A stretch of 64,000 bases of DNA from Pontivivens sp032464575 (GTDB lineage: Bacteria; Pseudomonadota; Alphaproteobacteria; Rhodobacterales; Rhodobacteraceae), in NCBI GenBank assembly GCA_032464575.1, contig JAWDKM010000001.1, forward strand, positions 372,001-436,000, in the 5' to 3' direction. Each line of letters begins with the position of its first letter. Within the stretch, counting starts at the first letter, position 1. This document shows positions 8,652 through 16,818 of this stretch, piece by piece. Under the pieces are notes generated by a model that had not been told where the DNA came from, did no database searches, and saw only the letters and a program-made list of their open reading frames with translations. The position numbers and the translations under genes were made by a program.

Positions 8652-9223
8652 CGTTCATCCGGCATTCGAGGTGCCCCGACGCCGGCCAAGGTGGGTCGGC
8701 CGTTCGGCGGCACGGCGTGGTGGGCAGGCGGGCCTGAATAACCAAAGGCTGGTGCATCGGTGCCTCTCTCCGCTTCTCTCCGACCGCTGCGCCGACGACG
8801 CGTGGCGGCAGGGGCGGGATGAATGGCTTTTTCCACATGCGAGGGTCGTGGGCAGGACCTGCCCAGGCGCTCCGCTCCCTCCAGAACCGTCCCTGACCGC
8901 GTCAATCGGTAAGCGAGCACGAAATCCGGGTTCGTCGCAGCCGTCTCTGCGTTCGACGCATTCCTCCGGCGGCCGCGACCGGCCGCGCCGAGGGGCACGT
9001 CGCGGGTCAAGAACAGGATGAGGAGCATGCCTCCGGCCGACTTCGAGCCGGCGCCCGGTATCCACGCCGTTGTCGGTCACGTCGCACCGCCCGGGCCGTC
9101 CCAGATCGCGCCGGGTCTCGGACGGCGCGGCCGTATGCCTACTCTTCGGCATTCCGCCTCGACGGTCCTGACCACACCGTCCCCGTCGCCCTCGTACCCG
9201 CTCACGTCATCCAGGGCCGCGCC
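8652..9223. other. 572-bp intergenic region with no supportable gene
   Basis: Several open frames exist on both strands, but all have Arg/Pro/Ser/Gly-rich translations and no recognisable family. A 15-bp near-perfect palindrome (GGGCAGGACCTGCCC) lies at 8850-8864. The stretch may hold a decayed gene or mobile remnant; I see no RNA gene I can name. Confidence 0.5.
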
Positions 9224-9844
9224 CTAGGCAAGGCGGACGACACCGTCCGGGGTGTCGATCTCCGCGGCCAGCGCGGGCGCGCCGTCATGCAGGTAGACGA
9301 GGCCGTCGGCGCCCAGATCCGCGATCGCGGCCCGCTCCGCAGCACCGGTCGTCACGTCGAGCCGCAGGAGGCGCAGGCCGGCGTCCGGCAGGCTCCGCTC
9401 CGGTGTCGTCACCCCGTCGGGCCAGTCGATCACCACGGGCACCGTGCCCTTGCCCGGCATCGACCCGTCGGGGCGCACCGTCAGCCGCCAGTGCAGCGTG
9501 TCGCGCGTCACCTTGAGCACCTCGCCGAGCTCCATCGGGTTGCGCGCCGCCAGCCGCTCGATATCGCGGGACCGGACCTGCCAGGTGACGAGCGTCGGCC
9601 CGTCGGCGAGCCGGGCCTGCACCTCAGCCGAATCGAGCCCGAACCAGCGCGGCCGCGGCGCCTCCGCGCCCGGATCCACCGCGATCACCTCCATGTAGCA
9701 ATCGCCGAGCGACCAGAGCGCATTGTGCGTGCCCATAAGCGGATGGGCTCCGCCACCGCCCGCGGCAACGCCAAGCCGCGCCTCCATCCAGGTACGCCCC
9801 TGGTCGAGGGAACGCGCGGCGAAGACGAGGTGATCGATGCGCAT
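9224..9844 (-). CDS. VOC/glyoxalase-like domain protein
   Basis: A 206-residue protein beginning MRIDHLVFAARSLDQGRTWM and continuing RLGVAAGGGGAHPLMGTHNALWSLGD, the start of the glyoxalase-like (vicinal-oxygen-chelate) family in which His and Glu residues of beta-alpha-beta-beta-beta units bind a metal. His-5 and the YMEVIAVDP glutamate are likely ligands. The substrate is unknown. ATG 9844 has AGGAGGTG immediately upstream. It is divergent from the rhodanese-chrA pair. Confidence 0.8.
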   Translation of the reverse strand: MRIDHLVFAARSLDQGRTWMEARLGVAAGGGGAHPLMGTHNALWSLGDCYMEVIAVDPGAEAPRPRWFGLDSAEVQARLADGPTLVTWQVRSRDIERLAARNPMELGEVLKVTRDTLHWRLTVRPDGSMPGKGTVPVVIDWPDGVTTPERSLPDAGLRLLRLDVTTGAAERAAIADLGADGLVYLHDGAPALAAEIDTPDGVVRLA

Positions 9845-9985
9845 GGGGCACCTCCTGTCACGAGAGCTTCACGGAAATCGCGCATCAGCCTATAACGCAA
9901 GTGACGGGACCAGGCGATCTCCCGGATGTCAGGCCAGGATCGGCCCAAGCATCGCGCGACCCTGACGAGAGAGGGAGCCCTGCCT

Positions 9986-10300
9986 GTGACCGACCCGTAT
10001 CTTCCCGCAATCGAAGCCGCCGAGGCGCTGGCGGATCCGCGCCAGCTGATCGATGTGCGCAAGGCCGCCGACCGCGATGGCGCCCCCGATATCGAGGGCG
10101 CGCACTGGATCGACCCGTTCCGGCTCGACCACGACCACCCGCTGATCGAGGCGGCAGCGCCCGTGATCTTCTTCTGCGTCCATGGGCACGAGGTCAGCCG
10201 CTACGCCTGTGCCCTCGCCCGCCTGCACCACATCGACGCGGCTTACGTCGAGGGCGGCTACGAAGCACTCGTGGCCGCCGGAGCTGAGCGCGTCCAATGA
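9986..10300 (+). CDS. Rhodanese-like domain protein
   Basis: A 104-residue single rhodanese domain: QLIDVRKAADRDGAPDIEGAHW, then the active-site loop FFCVHGHEVSRYA with catalytic Cys around residue 64, then HIDAAYVEGGYEAL. The loop lacks the usual C-x-x-G-x-R arrangement but keeps C-x-x-G. The GTG at 9986 is preceded by GAGAGGGAG; an ATG at 9926 would add 20 non-family residues. The gene lies 88 bp upstream of chrA on the same strand, so a link to chromate or sulfur-oxyanion handling is possible but inferred from position only. Confidence 0.72.
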   Translation: MTDPYLPAIEAAEALADPRQLIDVRKAADRDGAPDIEGAHWIDPFRLDHDHPLIEAAAPVIFFCVHGHEVSRYACALARLHHIDAAYVEGGYEALVAAGAERVQ

Positions 10301-10302
10301 AA

Positions 10303-10329
10303 GCTTTCGGAGTCGCCCAGATATCCTGG
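10303..10329 (+). repeat. Copy 3 of the ATATCC intergenic motif
   Basis: GCTTTCGGAGTCGCCCAG followed by ATATCCTGG, directly after the rhodanese stop and before chrA. It matches the copy at 4488-4515 at most positions. Confidence 0.45.
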
Positions 10330-10388
10330 CGTGACCGCGCCGCCGGGTATCCCATCTCCCCCCCAAGACCGCTCGTGGAGGCCGCCCC

Positions 10389-11594
10389 ATGACCCCCCGC
10401 CTGTCCGACGCCCTGCCGCTCTACCTCAAGATCGGGCTTCTCTCCTTCGGCGGCCCCGCGGGCCAGATCGCGCTGATGCAGGAGGAGATCGTGACCCGCC
10501 GCGGCTGGGTGGAGCCCGCGGCCTTCCAGCGCGGGCTCAACGTCGCGATGCTGCTGCCGGGGCCGGAGGCGCAACAGCTCGCCACCTGGCTCGGCTGGCG
10601 GCTGCACGGGATCGCGGGAGGGATCGCGGCGGGCCTCGCCTTCATCCTGCCCGGGGCCGCCCTGATGATCGCGCTCGCCTGGATCGCGGCGACGCGCGGG
10701 GACACCGGCATCGTCGCCGCGATCTTCTACGGCATCCAGCCGGCGGTGTTGGTGATCGTCGGGAAGGCGGTGCTGGCGCTCGCCGGCCGCTCGCTGACCG
10801 GGCCGCGGGCCTGGGCACTGGCGGTCGCGGCTTTCGTCGCGCTGGCCCTGCTCGGCCTGCCCTTCCCGCTCGTGGTCGCACTGGCCGCTGCGGCAGGCTT
10901 CCTGCTGCCCCGCGCGCCCGACCCGGACGTGCCCGACGCACCGCCTGCCCGCGGGCAGATCGCGCGTATCGTCGGGGTGAGCGTCGCCCTCGTGCTCGCC
11001 GTCTTCCTACTGATCCGCATGACGCTCGGTCCCGATCCGTTCGACGGCGTCGCCGAGCTCTTCCTCTCCGCCGCCTTCGTAAGCTTCGGCGGCGCCTACG
11101 CGCTGCTGCCCTACGTCGCCGACCGCGCGGTAGAGACCTATGGCTGGCTCGACGCGACCCAGATGCTCAACGGCCTCGCGATTGCCGAAGCGACGCCGGG
11201 ACCCCTGATCCTCGTCAACGTCTATGCGGGTTATTTCGCGGGTCACACGGGCGGCGCCTCCGGCGTACTGACCGCGAGCCTCGCCTGCTTCTACACCTTC
11301 GCGCCGAGCTTCATGCTGATCCTCGCCGCCGCCCCGCATGTGGAGGCGATGCAGCGCCAGCACTGGATCCGGCAGGCGCTGGCGGGCGTCTCCGCCGCGG
11401 TGGTGGGGGTGGTCGCCAACCTCGCCCTCTACCTCGCGCTCGCAGCCCTCTGGGACGGCAGCCTCGACATCCTGAAGAGCGTCCTGCTGATCCTCTTCGC
11501 CCTCGCCGCCTGGAAGCTCAAACCACCGGTGGTCGCGATGATCGGAGCTGGAGCGGGGATCGGCATCGCGCTTTGGGTGGTCGGGCTGATCTGA
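10389..11594 (+). CDS. chrA: Chromate transporter (CHR family)
   Basis: A 401-residue inner-membrane protein of the two-domain chromate ion transporter family, which exports chromate (or related oxyanions) driven by the proton motive force. It is an internal duplication: the N-half has LLSFGGPAGQIALMQEEIV and the C-half AFVSFGGAYALLPYVADRAV, each the family FGG motif, followed by LPGPEAQQLATWLGW and ATPGPLILVNVYAGY respectively. About ten hydrophobic segments are seen. ATG 10389 (GTGGAGG upstream). The rhodanese gene precedes it. Confidence 0.93.
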   Translation: MTPRLSDALPLYLKIGLLSFGGPAGQIALMQEEIVTRRGWVEPAAFQRGLNVAMLLPGPEAQQLATWLGWRLHGIAGGIAAGLAFILPGAALMIALAWIAATRGDTGIVAAIFYGIQPAVLVIVGKAVLALAGRSLTGPRAWALAVAAFVALALLGLPFPLVVALAAAAGFLLPRAPDPDVPDAPPARGQIARIVGVSVALVLAVFLLIRMTLGPDPFDGVAELFLSAAFVSFGGAYALLPYVADRAVETYGWLDATQMLNGLAIAEATPGPLILVNVYAGYFAGHTGGASGVLTASLACFYTFAPSFMLILAAAPHVEAMQRQHWIRQALAGVSAAVVGVVANLALYLALAALWDGSLDILKSVLLILFALAAWKLKPPVVAMIGAGAGIGIALWVVGLI

Positions 11595-11596
11595 GC

Positions 11597-11640
11597 GCAA
11601 GAGGTCCCGGCGCTTCGGCCGGGACGGTTGCAGCTCTTGC
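11597..11640 (+). terminator. Long hairpin after chrA
   Basis: Outer arms GCAAGAG (11597-11603) and CTCTTGC (11634-11640) enclose an inner stem GTCCCGGC / GCCGGGAC (11604-11611 and 11618-11625) with a GCTTCG loop. It starts three bases after the chrA stop. There is no run of T, so termination may be Rho-assisted or the hairpin may stabilise the message. Confidence 0.55.
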
Positions 11641-11645
11641 CACCA

Positions 11646-11664
11646 CCCCGGACCCGATCCGGGG
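11646..11664. repeat. Small palindrome CCCCGGA-CCCGA-TCCGGGG
   Basis: A 7-bp stem with a 5-base loop, 6 bp after the chrA hairpin and 38 bp before the deaminase start. It resembles short palindromes often scattered between genes of Rhodobacterales; here it may insulate the two genes. Confidence 0.4.
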
Positions 11665-11701
11665 CCTTCCGCCATTCGCACCCAGCCGCTAGCCTCCCAG
11701 C

Positions 11702-12271
11702 ATGACCGACACCGCCCTCGCCTGCCGCCTGCTCGACGTGATCGAGCATGATGTCCTGCCGCTGACCCGCGCAGGCGTCGCCGCAGGCAACAAGGTGTTC
11801 GGCGCCGCGATCCTGCGCAAGGCCGATCTCTCCCTCGTCATCGCCGCCACCAATCGGGAGATGGAGAACCCGCTCTGGCATGGGGAGATCTCCTGCCTCA
11901 ACGCCTTCTACGCGGAGACGCCGGGGCCGACCGAAGACCTGATCTTCCTATCCACCCACGAGCCCTGCACCATGTGCATGAGCGCGATCACCTGGGCCGG
12001 GTTCGACAACTACGCCTATCTCTTCAGCCACGAGGACAGCCGCGACGGCTTCTCGATCCCGCACGACCTGAGGATCATGGAGGAGCTCTACGGCCTGCCG
12101 CCCGGCGGATACCGGCGGTGCAACGCGTTCTTCACCGCGCGCTCCATCGCCGAACTGTCGGGCGACGATCCGGCACTCGCCGACCGGCGCGCTGCGATCA
12201 CCGCCGAGTATGCCGCCCTGTCGGAGGCCTATCAGCGCGGCAAGGCCGCCAACGCGATCCCGCTCAACTGA
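11702..12271 (+). CDS. Nucleoside/cytosine deaminase-like zinc protein
   Basis: A 189-residue member of the cytidine deaminase-like fold. The zinc/catalytic motifs are HGE (residues ~60-62, His ligand and catalytic Glu) and PCTMC (residues ~88-92, two Cys ligands). They fit the tRNA-adenosine, guanine and cytosine deaminase superfamily. The extra C-terminal ~60 residues set it apart from TadA, so the base or nucleoside it acts on is unclear. The gene is convergent with msrA and their 3' ends overlap by 8 bp. Confidence 0.82.
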   Translation: MTDTALACRLLDVIEHDVLPLTRAGVAAGNKVFGAAILRKADLSLVIAATNREMENPLWHGEISCLNAFYAETPGPTEDLIFLSTHEPCTMCMSAITWAGFDNYAYLFSHEDSRDGFSIPHDLRIMEELYGLPPGGYRRCNAFFTARSIAELSGDDPALADRRAAITAEYAALSEAYQRGKAANAIPLN

Positions 12272-12848
12272 GCGGCACGTCGTCCCAGATGCGGTCCACC
12301 CGCCGGTCGCGTCCGCAGCTTAGGCGGTAGAAGTTGTAGCGCAGCGGATTCTCCAGGTAGTAGTCCTGGTGGTAGGCCTCGGCGGGCCAGAACGTGCCGC
12401 CCTCGACGATCTCGGTCTCGACCTCCGCCTCAAGCAGGCCCTCGACCCGCGCCGTGATCTCGGTCGCGATCCGGAACTGCTCCGGCGTCTGCGCATAGAT
12501 CGCGGTGGTGTAGGCGAAGCCGCGATCGCAGAACTGCCCGCCCCCGTCGAGCGGATCGGTCGTGCGGAAGAGATGCTCGGCCAGCGTATCGAAACTCACG
12601 ACTTCGGGGTCGTAGACGATCTCCACCACCTCCCGGTGGCCGGTGCCGCCACCCACAACCTCCGCATAGCTCGGCGCCTCGGTCGTGCCGCCGGCAAAGC
12701 CGCTGGTCGTCTCCAGCACGCCGTCGAGCTTGTCGAAATCCGCCTCGACGCACCAGAAGCAGCCACCCGCGAAGACGGCGCGCGCCGGCTCCTCGGCCCA
12801 TGCGCTGCCGGTTCCCATGGCCAGGACAAGGCCGATTACCCATTTCAT
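12264..12848 (-). CDS. msrA: Peptide-methionine (S)-S-oxide reductase, exported
   Basis: MsrA reduces methionine-S-sulfoxide in proteins. The catalytic motif GGCFWC is at residues 28-33 (Cys-30 nucleophile), followed by the family segment SGFAGGTTEAPSYAEVVGGGTGH and the EAYHQDYY end. A signal peptide (MKWVIGLVLAMGTGSAWA) precedes it, so the enzyme probably acts in the periplasm. A C-terminal Cys (RLSCGRDRR) may resolve the disulfide. Confidence 0.95.
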   Translation of the reverse strand: MKWVIGLVLAMGTGSAWAEEPARAVFAGGCFWCVEADFDKLDGVLETTSGFAGGTTEAPSYAEVVGGGTGHREVVEIVYDPEVVSFDTLAEHLFRTTDPLDGGGQFCDRGFAYTTAIYAQTPEQFRIATEITARVEGLLEAEVETEIVEGGTFWPAEAYHQDYYLENPLRYNFYRLSCGRDRRVDRIWDDVPLS

Positions 12849-12992
12849 CTCGCTCTCCTCGGACGTGTCGCTTCAAGATCGGCCGCCCCGCCTCAGGACA
12901 CAAGGCGGTCGACGCGGGTGTGATGTCGCGTGAAGCGGAAACGAAGTCTTAGGACATCCCGGCGTATCGGAAGGGAAATCGAGGAGAATCCG

Positions 12993-13268
12993 ATGGTGCG
13001 CACCCTGATCCTGATGCAGACCGTCACGCTCGCGCTGGTTCCGCTTGCCGGAACGGTTGCCCATGGCGCCGCCGCGGGAAGCTATCTTGCGATCTCGCAG
13101 CGGCCGCTGTCGGCGCTCGACGCGCCGGATGTGGTGTGGTCGGGCCTCGGCGGCAGCCATCTGGGCCTGGTGCATGGCGTGCCCGACGCGATGCGCGCGG
13201 CGGGCCTCGTCCCGATCCTCGACATGCAACGGATCCTTGCCCTGTGCGGCGCGGGAGGCGCGCAATGA
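12993..13268 (+). CDS. Small exported or membrane hypothetical protein upstream of chemoreceptor
   Basis: A 91-residue protein with an N-terminal hydrophobic segment (MVRTLILMQTVTLALVPLAG) that could be a signal peptide or anchor. The remainder (GSYLAISQRPLSALDAPDVV and RILALCGAGG) is not recognised. The ATG at 12993 has GAGGAG 8 nt upstream. Its TGA overlaps the ATG of the chemoreceptor (ATGA), so the two are translationally coupled and probably act together, perhaps as a receptor accessory protein; that role is inference. Confidence 0.6.
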   Translation: MVRTLILMQTVTLALVPLAGTVAHGAAAGSYLAISQRPLSALDAPDVVWSGLGGSHLGLVHGVPDAMRAAGLVPILDMQRILALCGAGGAQ

Positions 13269-15076
13269 GGTTCGACCACATCTCCCGACCGAGCGAGGTG
13301 CTGGCCTGGTACGCACTCGCCCATGGCCCGGTTCTCGCGTTGATCGCCTATCGGATTGATCGCCCGGCGCTGCTGGTGCTCGCCATCTCGGCGGCCCTCG
13401 CCGTGCCCGCCCTGATCGCCGCCCGGCTGGTCACCCGGCACGCGGCCCTGCCCGTCGGCATCGCCCTCGTCGGACAGGCGATGCTCTTCAGCGCGGTGAT
13501 GACGGGGCATGCGTTCCAGATCGATACGCACATGTACTACTTCGTCATCCTCGCGATCGTCGGAATGCTCGATGACGCGCGGACGGTCGTGATCGCAGGT
13601 GCCGCCGTCATCCTGCATCATCTGGGGCTGAACTACCTCTTGCCGGAGCTGATCTATCCGGGCGGCAGCAACCTCACCCGGGTCCTGATGCACGGCGGTA
13701 TCGTCGCGCTGGAATGCGCCGCGTTGCTCGCAGGCATCAGCCGCCGCAGGCACCTCGCCGAAACGACGGAGAGGGCGAAAGGCGAGGCGGAAACGCTCGC
13801 CAGCGCGGCCGAAGCCGCCCGGCAGGACGTCGAACAGCACGCCACCGATGCGAGGGAGGCAAGGGCCACCACGCTCGCGCAGGTCGACAGCGCCTTTGCC
13901 GGGGTCATAGAAAGCGGCCTGTCGGGCGATTTCTCCGGCCGGATTGCCACCGACTACGAGAACGAAGTCCTCAACCGGCTCGCCGAGCGGCTCAACCATC
14001 TCTTCGCCCGGCTGGAGGAGAACCTCGTCGCCGTCGATGAACAGTTCGCGGCCCTTGCACAAGGCCAGCTCGATCGCCGGATGGACATCGTCGCGTCGGG
14101 ACGTTTCGAGGAGATCCGCAACAACGCCAATCTCGCATCCAGCTCGCTCGCGGCCCTCGTCGCGGATGCCGGCCGGGCCGTGACGGCGACGCGCGAGACC
14201 GTCAAGAGGGTGGTGGCCGACAGCAGCGAGGTGTCGGACCGCGCCGCCCAGCAGGCGGCCGCCATCGAGCAGACGGCCACCACTGCGCAGCAGTTCACCC
14301 AGTCGCTGGAGGCCGGACAGTCCCTTCTGGGCGAGGTGCATGACCGCGCAGGCACCCTGTCGCAGCATGCGATGAGCGGCGCCAAGATCACGGCAGAGGC
14401 CGTCGCCGCCGTGGGACGCATCGCCGAGGGTTCCGTCGAGATGCGCGAGATCCTCGACGTAATCGACGCGATTGCGTTCCAGACCAACCTCCTGGCACTC
14501 AATGCGGCGGTCGAGGCCGCCCGGGCCGGCGAGGCCGGCAAGGGTTTCGCCGTCGTCGCAGCCGAGGTCCGCAGTCTTGCCCAACGCAGCGCATCGGCCG
14601 CAAGCGACATCTCCAAGCTGATCGAGGACAGCAACAGCAACATCGAACGCGGCGTGGACATGGTGGAACGTGCGGGCTCCATGCTCACGGAGATCACGCG
14701 CCAGATCGAACTGGTCGCGGGCCAGGTCCAGAACGTCGCGCGAACCGGTCAGGAGCAGGCGACGGGCCTGCGCGAGATCGACGCGGCGATCACGGCGATG
14801 GAGGCCGGCGTCCAGTCCACAGCGAGCGTCGCCGACCGCACCGCCCGCGCGATGGGCGAACTCGCCGAGGAGATCGCGGGGGTCGAGACCCGAATGGCAA
14901 GCTTCTCCATCGCCGCCCAGCCGGCATCGCCCGCCGAACCGGTCGACGCCGAGCCAGCGCCACGGGATCCGATGCCACAGCCCCGGCCCGCCGATCATGA
15001 CGAGCCTGCCGATGCGCGCCGGATCCGCTGGACTTCGGGCAACCTCGCGATGGAGGAGGACTGGTCGGAATTCTGA
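13265..15076 (+). CDS. Methyl-accepting chemotaxis protein with six-helix membrane sensor
   Basis: A 603-residue chemoreceptor. The N-terminal ~165 residues hold about six hydrophobic helices instead of the usual two plus periplasmic domain; the HHLGLNYLLP stretch is characteristic of this sensor type. A HAMP-like region (residues ~195-285) is followed by a signalling domain with the near-invariant hairpin tip IDAIAFQTNLLALNAAVEAA and GFAVVAAEVRSLAQRS, which contacts CheA/CheW. The last residues, EDWSEF, resemble the C-terminal W-x-x-F tether for CheR/CheB adaptation enzymes. The ligand is unknown. Confidence 0.93.
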   Translation: MRFDHISRPSEVLAWYALAHGPVLALIAYRIDRPALLVLAISAALAVPALIAARLVTRHAALPVGIALVGQAMLFSAVMTGHAFQIDTHMYYFVILAIVGMLDDARTVVIAGAAVILHHLGLNYLLPELIYPGGSNLTRVLMHGGIVALECAALLAGISRRRHLAETTERAKGEAETLASAAEAARQDVEQHATDAREARATTLAQVDSAFAGVIESGLSGDFSGRIATDYENEVLNRLAERLNHLFARLEENLVAVDEQFAALAQGQLDRRMDIVASGRFEEIRNNANLASSSLAALVADAGRAVTATRETVKRVVADSSEVSDRAAQQAAAIEQTATTAQQFTQSLEAGQSLLGEVHDRAGTLSQHAMSGAKITAEAVAAVGRIAEGSVEMREILDVIDAIAFQTNLLALNAAVEAARAGEAGKGFAVVAAEVRSLAQRSASAASDISKLIEDSNSNIERGVDMVERAGSMLTEITRQIELVAGQVQNVARTGQEQATGLREIDAAITAMEAGVQSTASVADRTARAMGELAEEIAGVETRMASFSIAAQPASPAEPVDAEPAPRDPMPQPRPADHDEPADARRIRWTSGNLAMEEDWSEF

Positions 15077-15113
15077 GACCGGCCGGCCCGCCCTCGGACA
15101 GACCGGCGTTCGA

Positions 15114-16331
15114 TCAGCGCCGGTTCCGCGCCGCCAGCAGCTTCAGCCGCAGCGCGTTGATCCGGATGAACCCTTCCGCATCCTTCTGATCGTAGGCACC
15201 GGCATCGTCCTCGAAGGTCACGTGCTGTTCGGAATAGAGCGTGTCCTCCGACCACCGACCGACACAACGCGCGCTGCCCTTGTAGAGCTTGAGCCGGACG
15301 GTGCCGTTCACACGGGTCTGGCTGTGATCGATCGCGGCCTGCAGCATCTCGCGCTCGGGACTGAACCAGTAGCCGTTGTAGATCAGCTCCGCATAGCGCG
15401 GCATCAGCTCGTCCTTGAGGTGGGCGGCCCCACGATCGAGCGTTATCGACTCGATACCCCGATGCGCCTCGAGCAGGAGCGTGCCGCCCGGCGTCTCGTA
15501 GATGCCCCGCGACTTCATCCCGACGTAACGCCCCTCGACGAGGTCGAGGCGGCCGCAGCCGTGCTTGCCGCCGATCTCGTTGAGGCGCTCCAGCAGCGCG
15601 GCAGGCGACATCCGCGCCCCATCTATCGCCACCGCATCACCCTTCTCGAAGGTGATCTCGACATGTTCGGGCGTGTCCGGAGCATCCTCCGGATGTGTTG
15701 TCCGCTGGTAGACGTAGTCGGGCGCCGGTTCCGCGGGATCCTCCAGCACCTTGCCCTCCGACGAGGTGTGGAGGAGGTTCGCGTCGACCGAGAACGGCGC
15801 CTCGCCCCGCTTGTCCTTGGCAATGGGGATCTGATGCGCCTCCGCGAATTCCAGAAGCCGGGTGCGGGAGGTGAGATCCCATTCGCGCCATGGCGCGATG
15901 ACCTTGATTTCGGGGTTCAGCGCGTAGGCCGACAGTTCGAAACGGACTTGATCGTTGCCCTTCCCGGTCGCGCCGTGGGCGACGGCGTCCGCCCCTGTCT
16001 GCGCCGCGATCTCAACGAGCCGCTTCGAGATCAGCGGGCGGGCGATCGAGGTGCCCAGAAGGTAGAGCCCTTCGTAGACCGCGTTGGCGCGGAACATGGG
16101 AAAGACGAAGTCGCGGACGAACTCCTCACGGACATCCTCGATGTGGATGTTGCCGGGCTTGATGCCGAGCAATTCGGCCTTGGCACGCGCCGGTTCCAAC
16201 TCCTCGCCCTGCCCGAGATCAGCGGTGAAGGTCACGACCTCGCACCCGTACTCGACCTGCAGCCATTTGAGAATGATCGAGGTATCGAGCCCGCCCGAAT
16301 AGGCGAGGACGACTTTCTTCGGTGCGCCCAT
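15114..16331 (-). CDS. argG: Argininosuccinate synthase
   Basis: ArgG condenses citrulline and aspartate with ATP to argininosuccinate, the penultimate step of arginine synthesis (cytoplasmic tetramer). The 405-residue protein starts MGAPKKVVLAYSGGLDTSII, carrying the SGG-x-D-T-S PP-loop for ATP, and has the SDP-type motifs HGATGKGNDQVRFE and YETPGGTLLLEAHRGIE. ATG 16331. It is convergent with the chemoreceptor, with a 37-bp gap. Confidence 0.98.
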   Translation of the reverse strand: MGAPKKVVLAYSGGLDTSIILKWLQVEYGCEVVTFTADLGQGEELEPARAKAELLGIKPGNIHIEDVREEFVRDFVFPMFRANAVYEGLYLLGTSIARPLISKRLVEIAAQTGADAVAHGATGKGNDQVRFELSAYALNPEIKVIAPWREWDLTSRTRLLEFAEAHQIPIAKDKRGEAPFSVDANLLHTSSEGKVLEDPAEPAPDYVYQRTTHPEDAPDTPEHVEITFEKGDAVAIDGARMSPAALLERLNEIGGKHGCGRLDLVEGRYVGMKSRGIYETPGGTLLLEAHRGIESITLDRGAAHLKDELMPRYAELIYNGYWFSPEREMLQAAIDHSQTRVNGTVRLKLYKGSARCVGRWSEDTLYSEQHVTFEDDAGAYDQKDAEGFIRINALRLKLLAARNRR

Positions 16332-16380
16332 GGGGAAATCTCCGCGTCAGATGTCGGCTTCGCCTAGCCGATCGCCCCGG

Positions 16381-16551
16381 TCAGTTCAAGCGAGCGTCGG
16401 TCCGCTCCGACGGCCCTGCACGGCGGCACCGCTCGGAGCAGTAGCGCACCTTCTCCCAGTCACGCGCCCATTTCCTTCGCCAGGCGAACGGTCGCCCGCA
16501 GGCAGCGCAGAACTTGGTGGGCAGGTCCGCCTTTCGCCGCATACGCGTCAT
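16381..16551 (-). CDS. DUF2256 zinc-ribbon-like mini-protein
   Basis: A 56-residue protein with ATG at 16551. It reads MTRMRRKADLPTKFCAACGR, then PFAWRRKWARDW, then VRYCSERCRR. The two Cys pairs (C-x2-C and C-x3-C) and the K-x-C-x2-CGRPFxWRKKW pattern are the DUF2256 family, a predicted metal-binding protein of unknown function, often short and solitary. It is too short for a 60-residue cut-off. It sits upstream of argG on the same strand with a 49-bp gap. Confidence 0.88.
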   Translation of the reverse strand: MTRMRRKADLPTKFCAACGRPFAWRRKWARDWEKVRYCSERCRRAGPSERTDARLN

Positions 16552-16673
16552 GGGTGATCAACTTTCGGTTGAGAATCGAAACGACGCGAAACAGGAAGCG
16601 TCGCCGGCCACGGCGCGCTGCCACCCGGACCACGCGGCAGGCTCAGGGGGAGCAGACCAGGTAAAACAGAATA

Positions 16674-16698
16674 GGGGGCGACCACAGAAGTCGCCCCC
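16674..16698 (-). terminator. Hairpin terminator of the aminotransferase gene
   Basis: A perfect 9-bp stem GGGGGCGAC / GTCGCCCCC with a 7-base loop. On the minus strand it is followed by CTATTCTGTTTTACC, moderately T-rich, so it probably ends the leftward transcript of the aminotransferase. The surrounding 16680-16850 stretch is much more AT-rich than the window average. Confidence 0.6.
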
Positions 16699-16818
16699 AA
16701 ACATCTGAAAAAAAGCAAAAAATTGCAGGAGGCCCTTACGAACCAAATTGCATTTTCTTTTAATGCTTCCAAGTTGAGGGTCATTGGTTAACGAGATATT
16801 GATAGAAGCGAGTCTAGT

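Noticed and set aside
8655..9152. Possible Hint-domain or transposase remnant between yggT and the VOC gene
   Set aside because: Only scattered short resemblances on different strands and frames; not enough to call a pseudogene.
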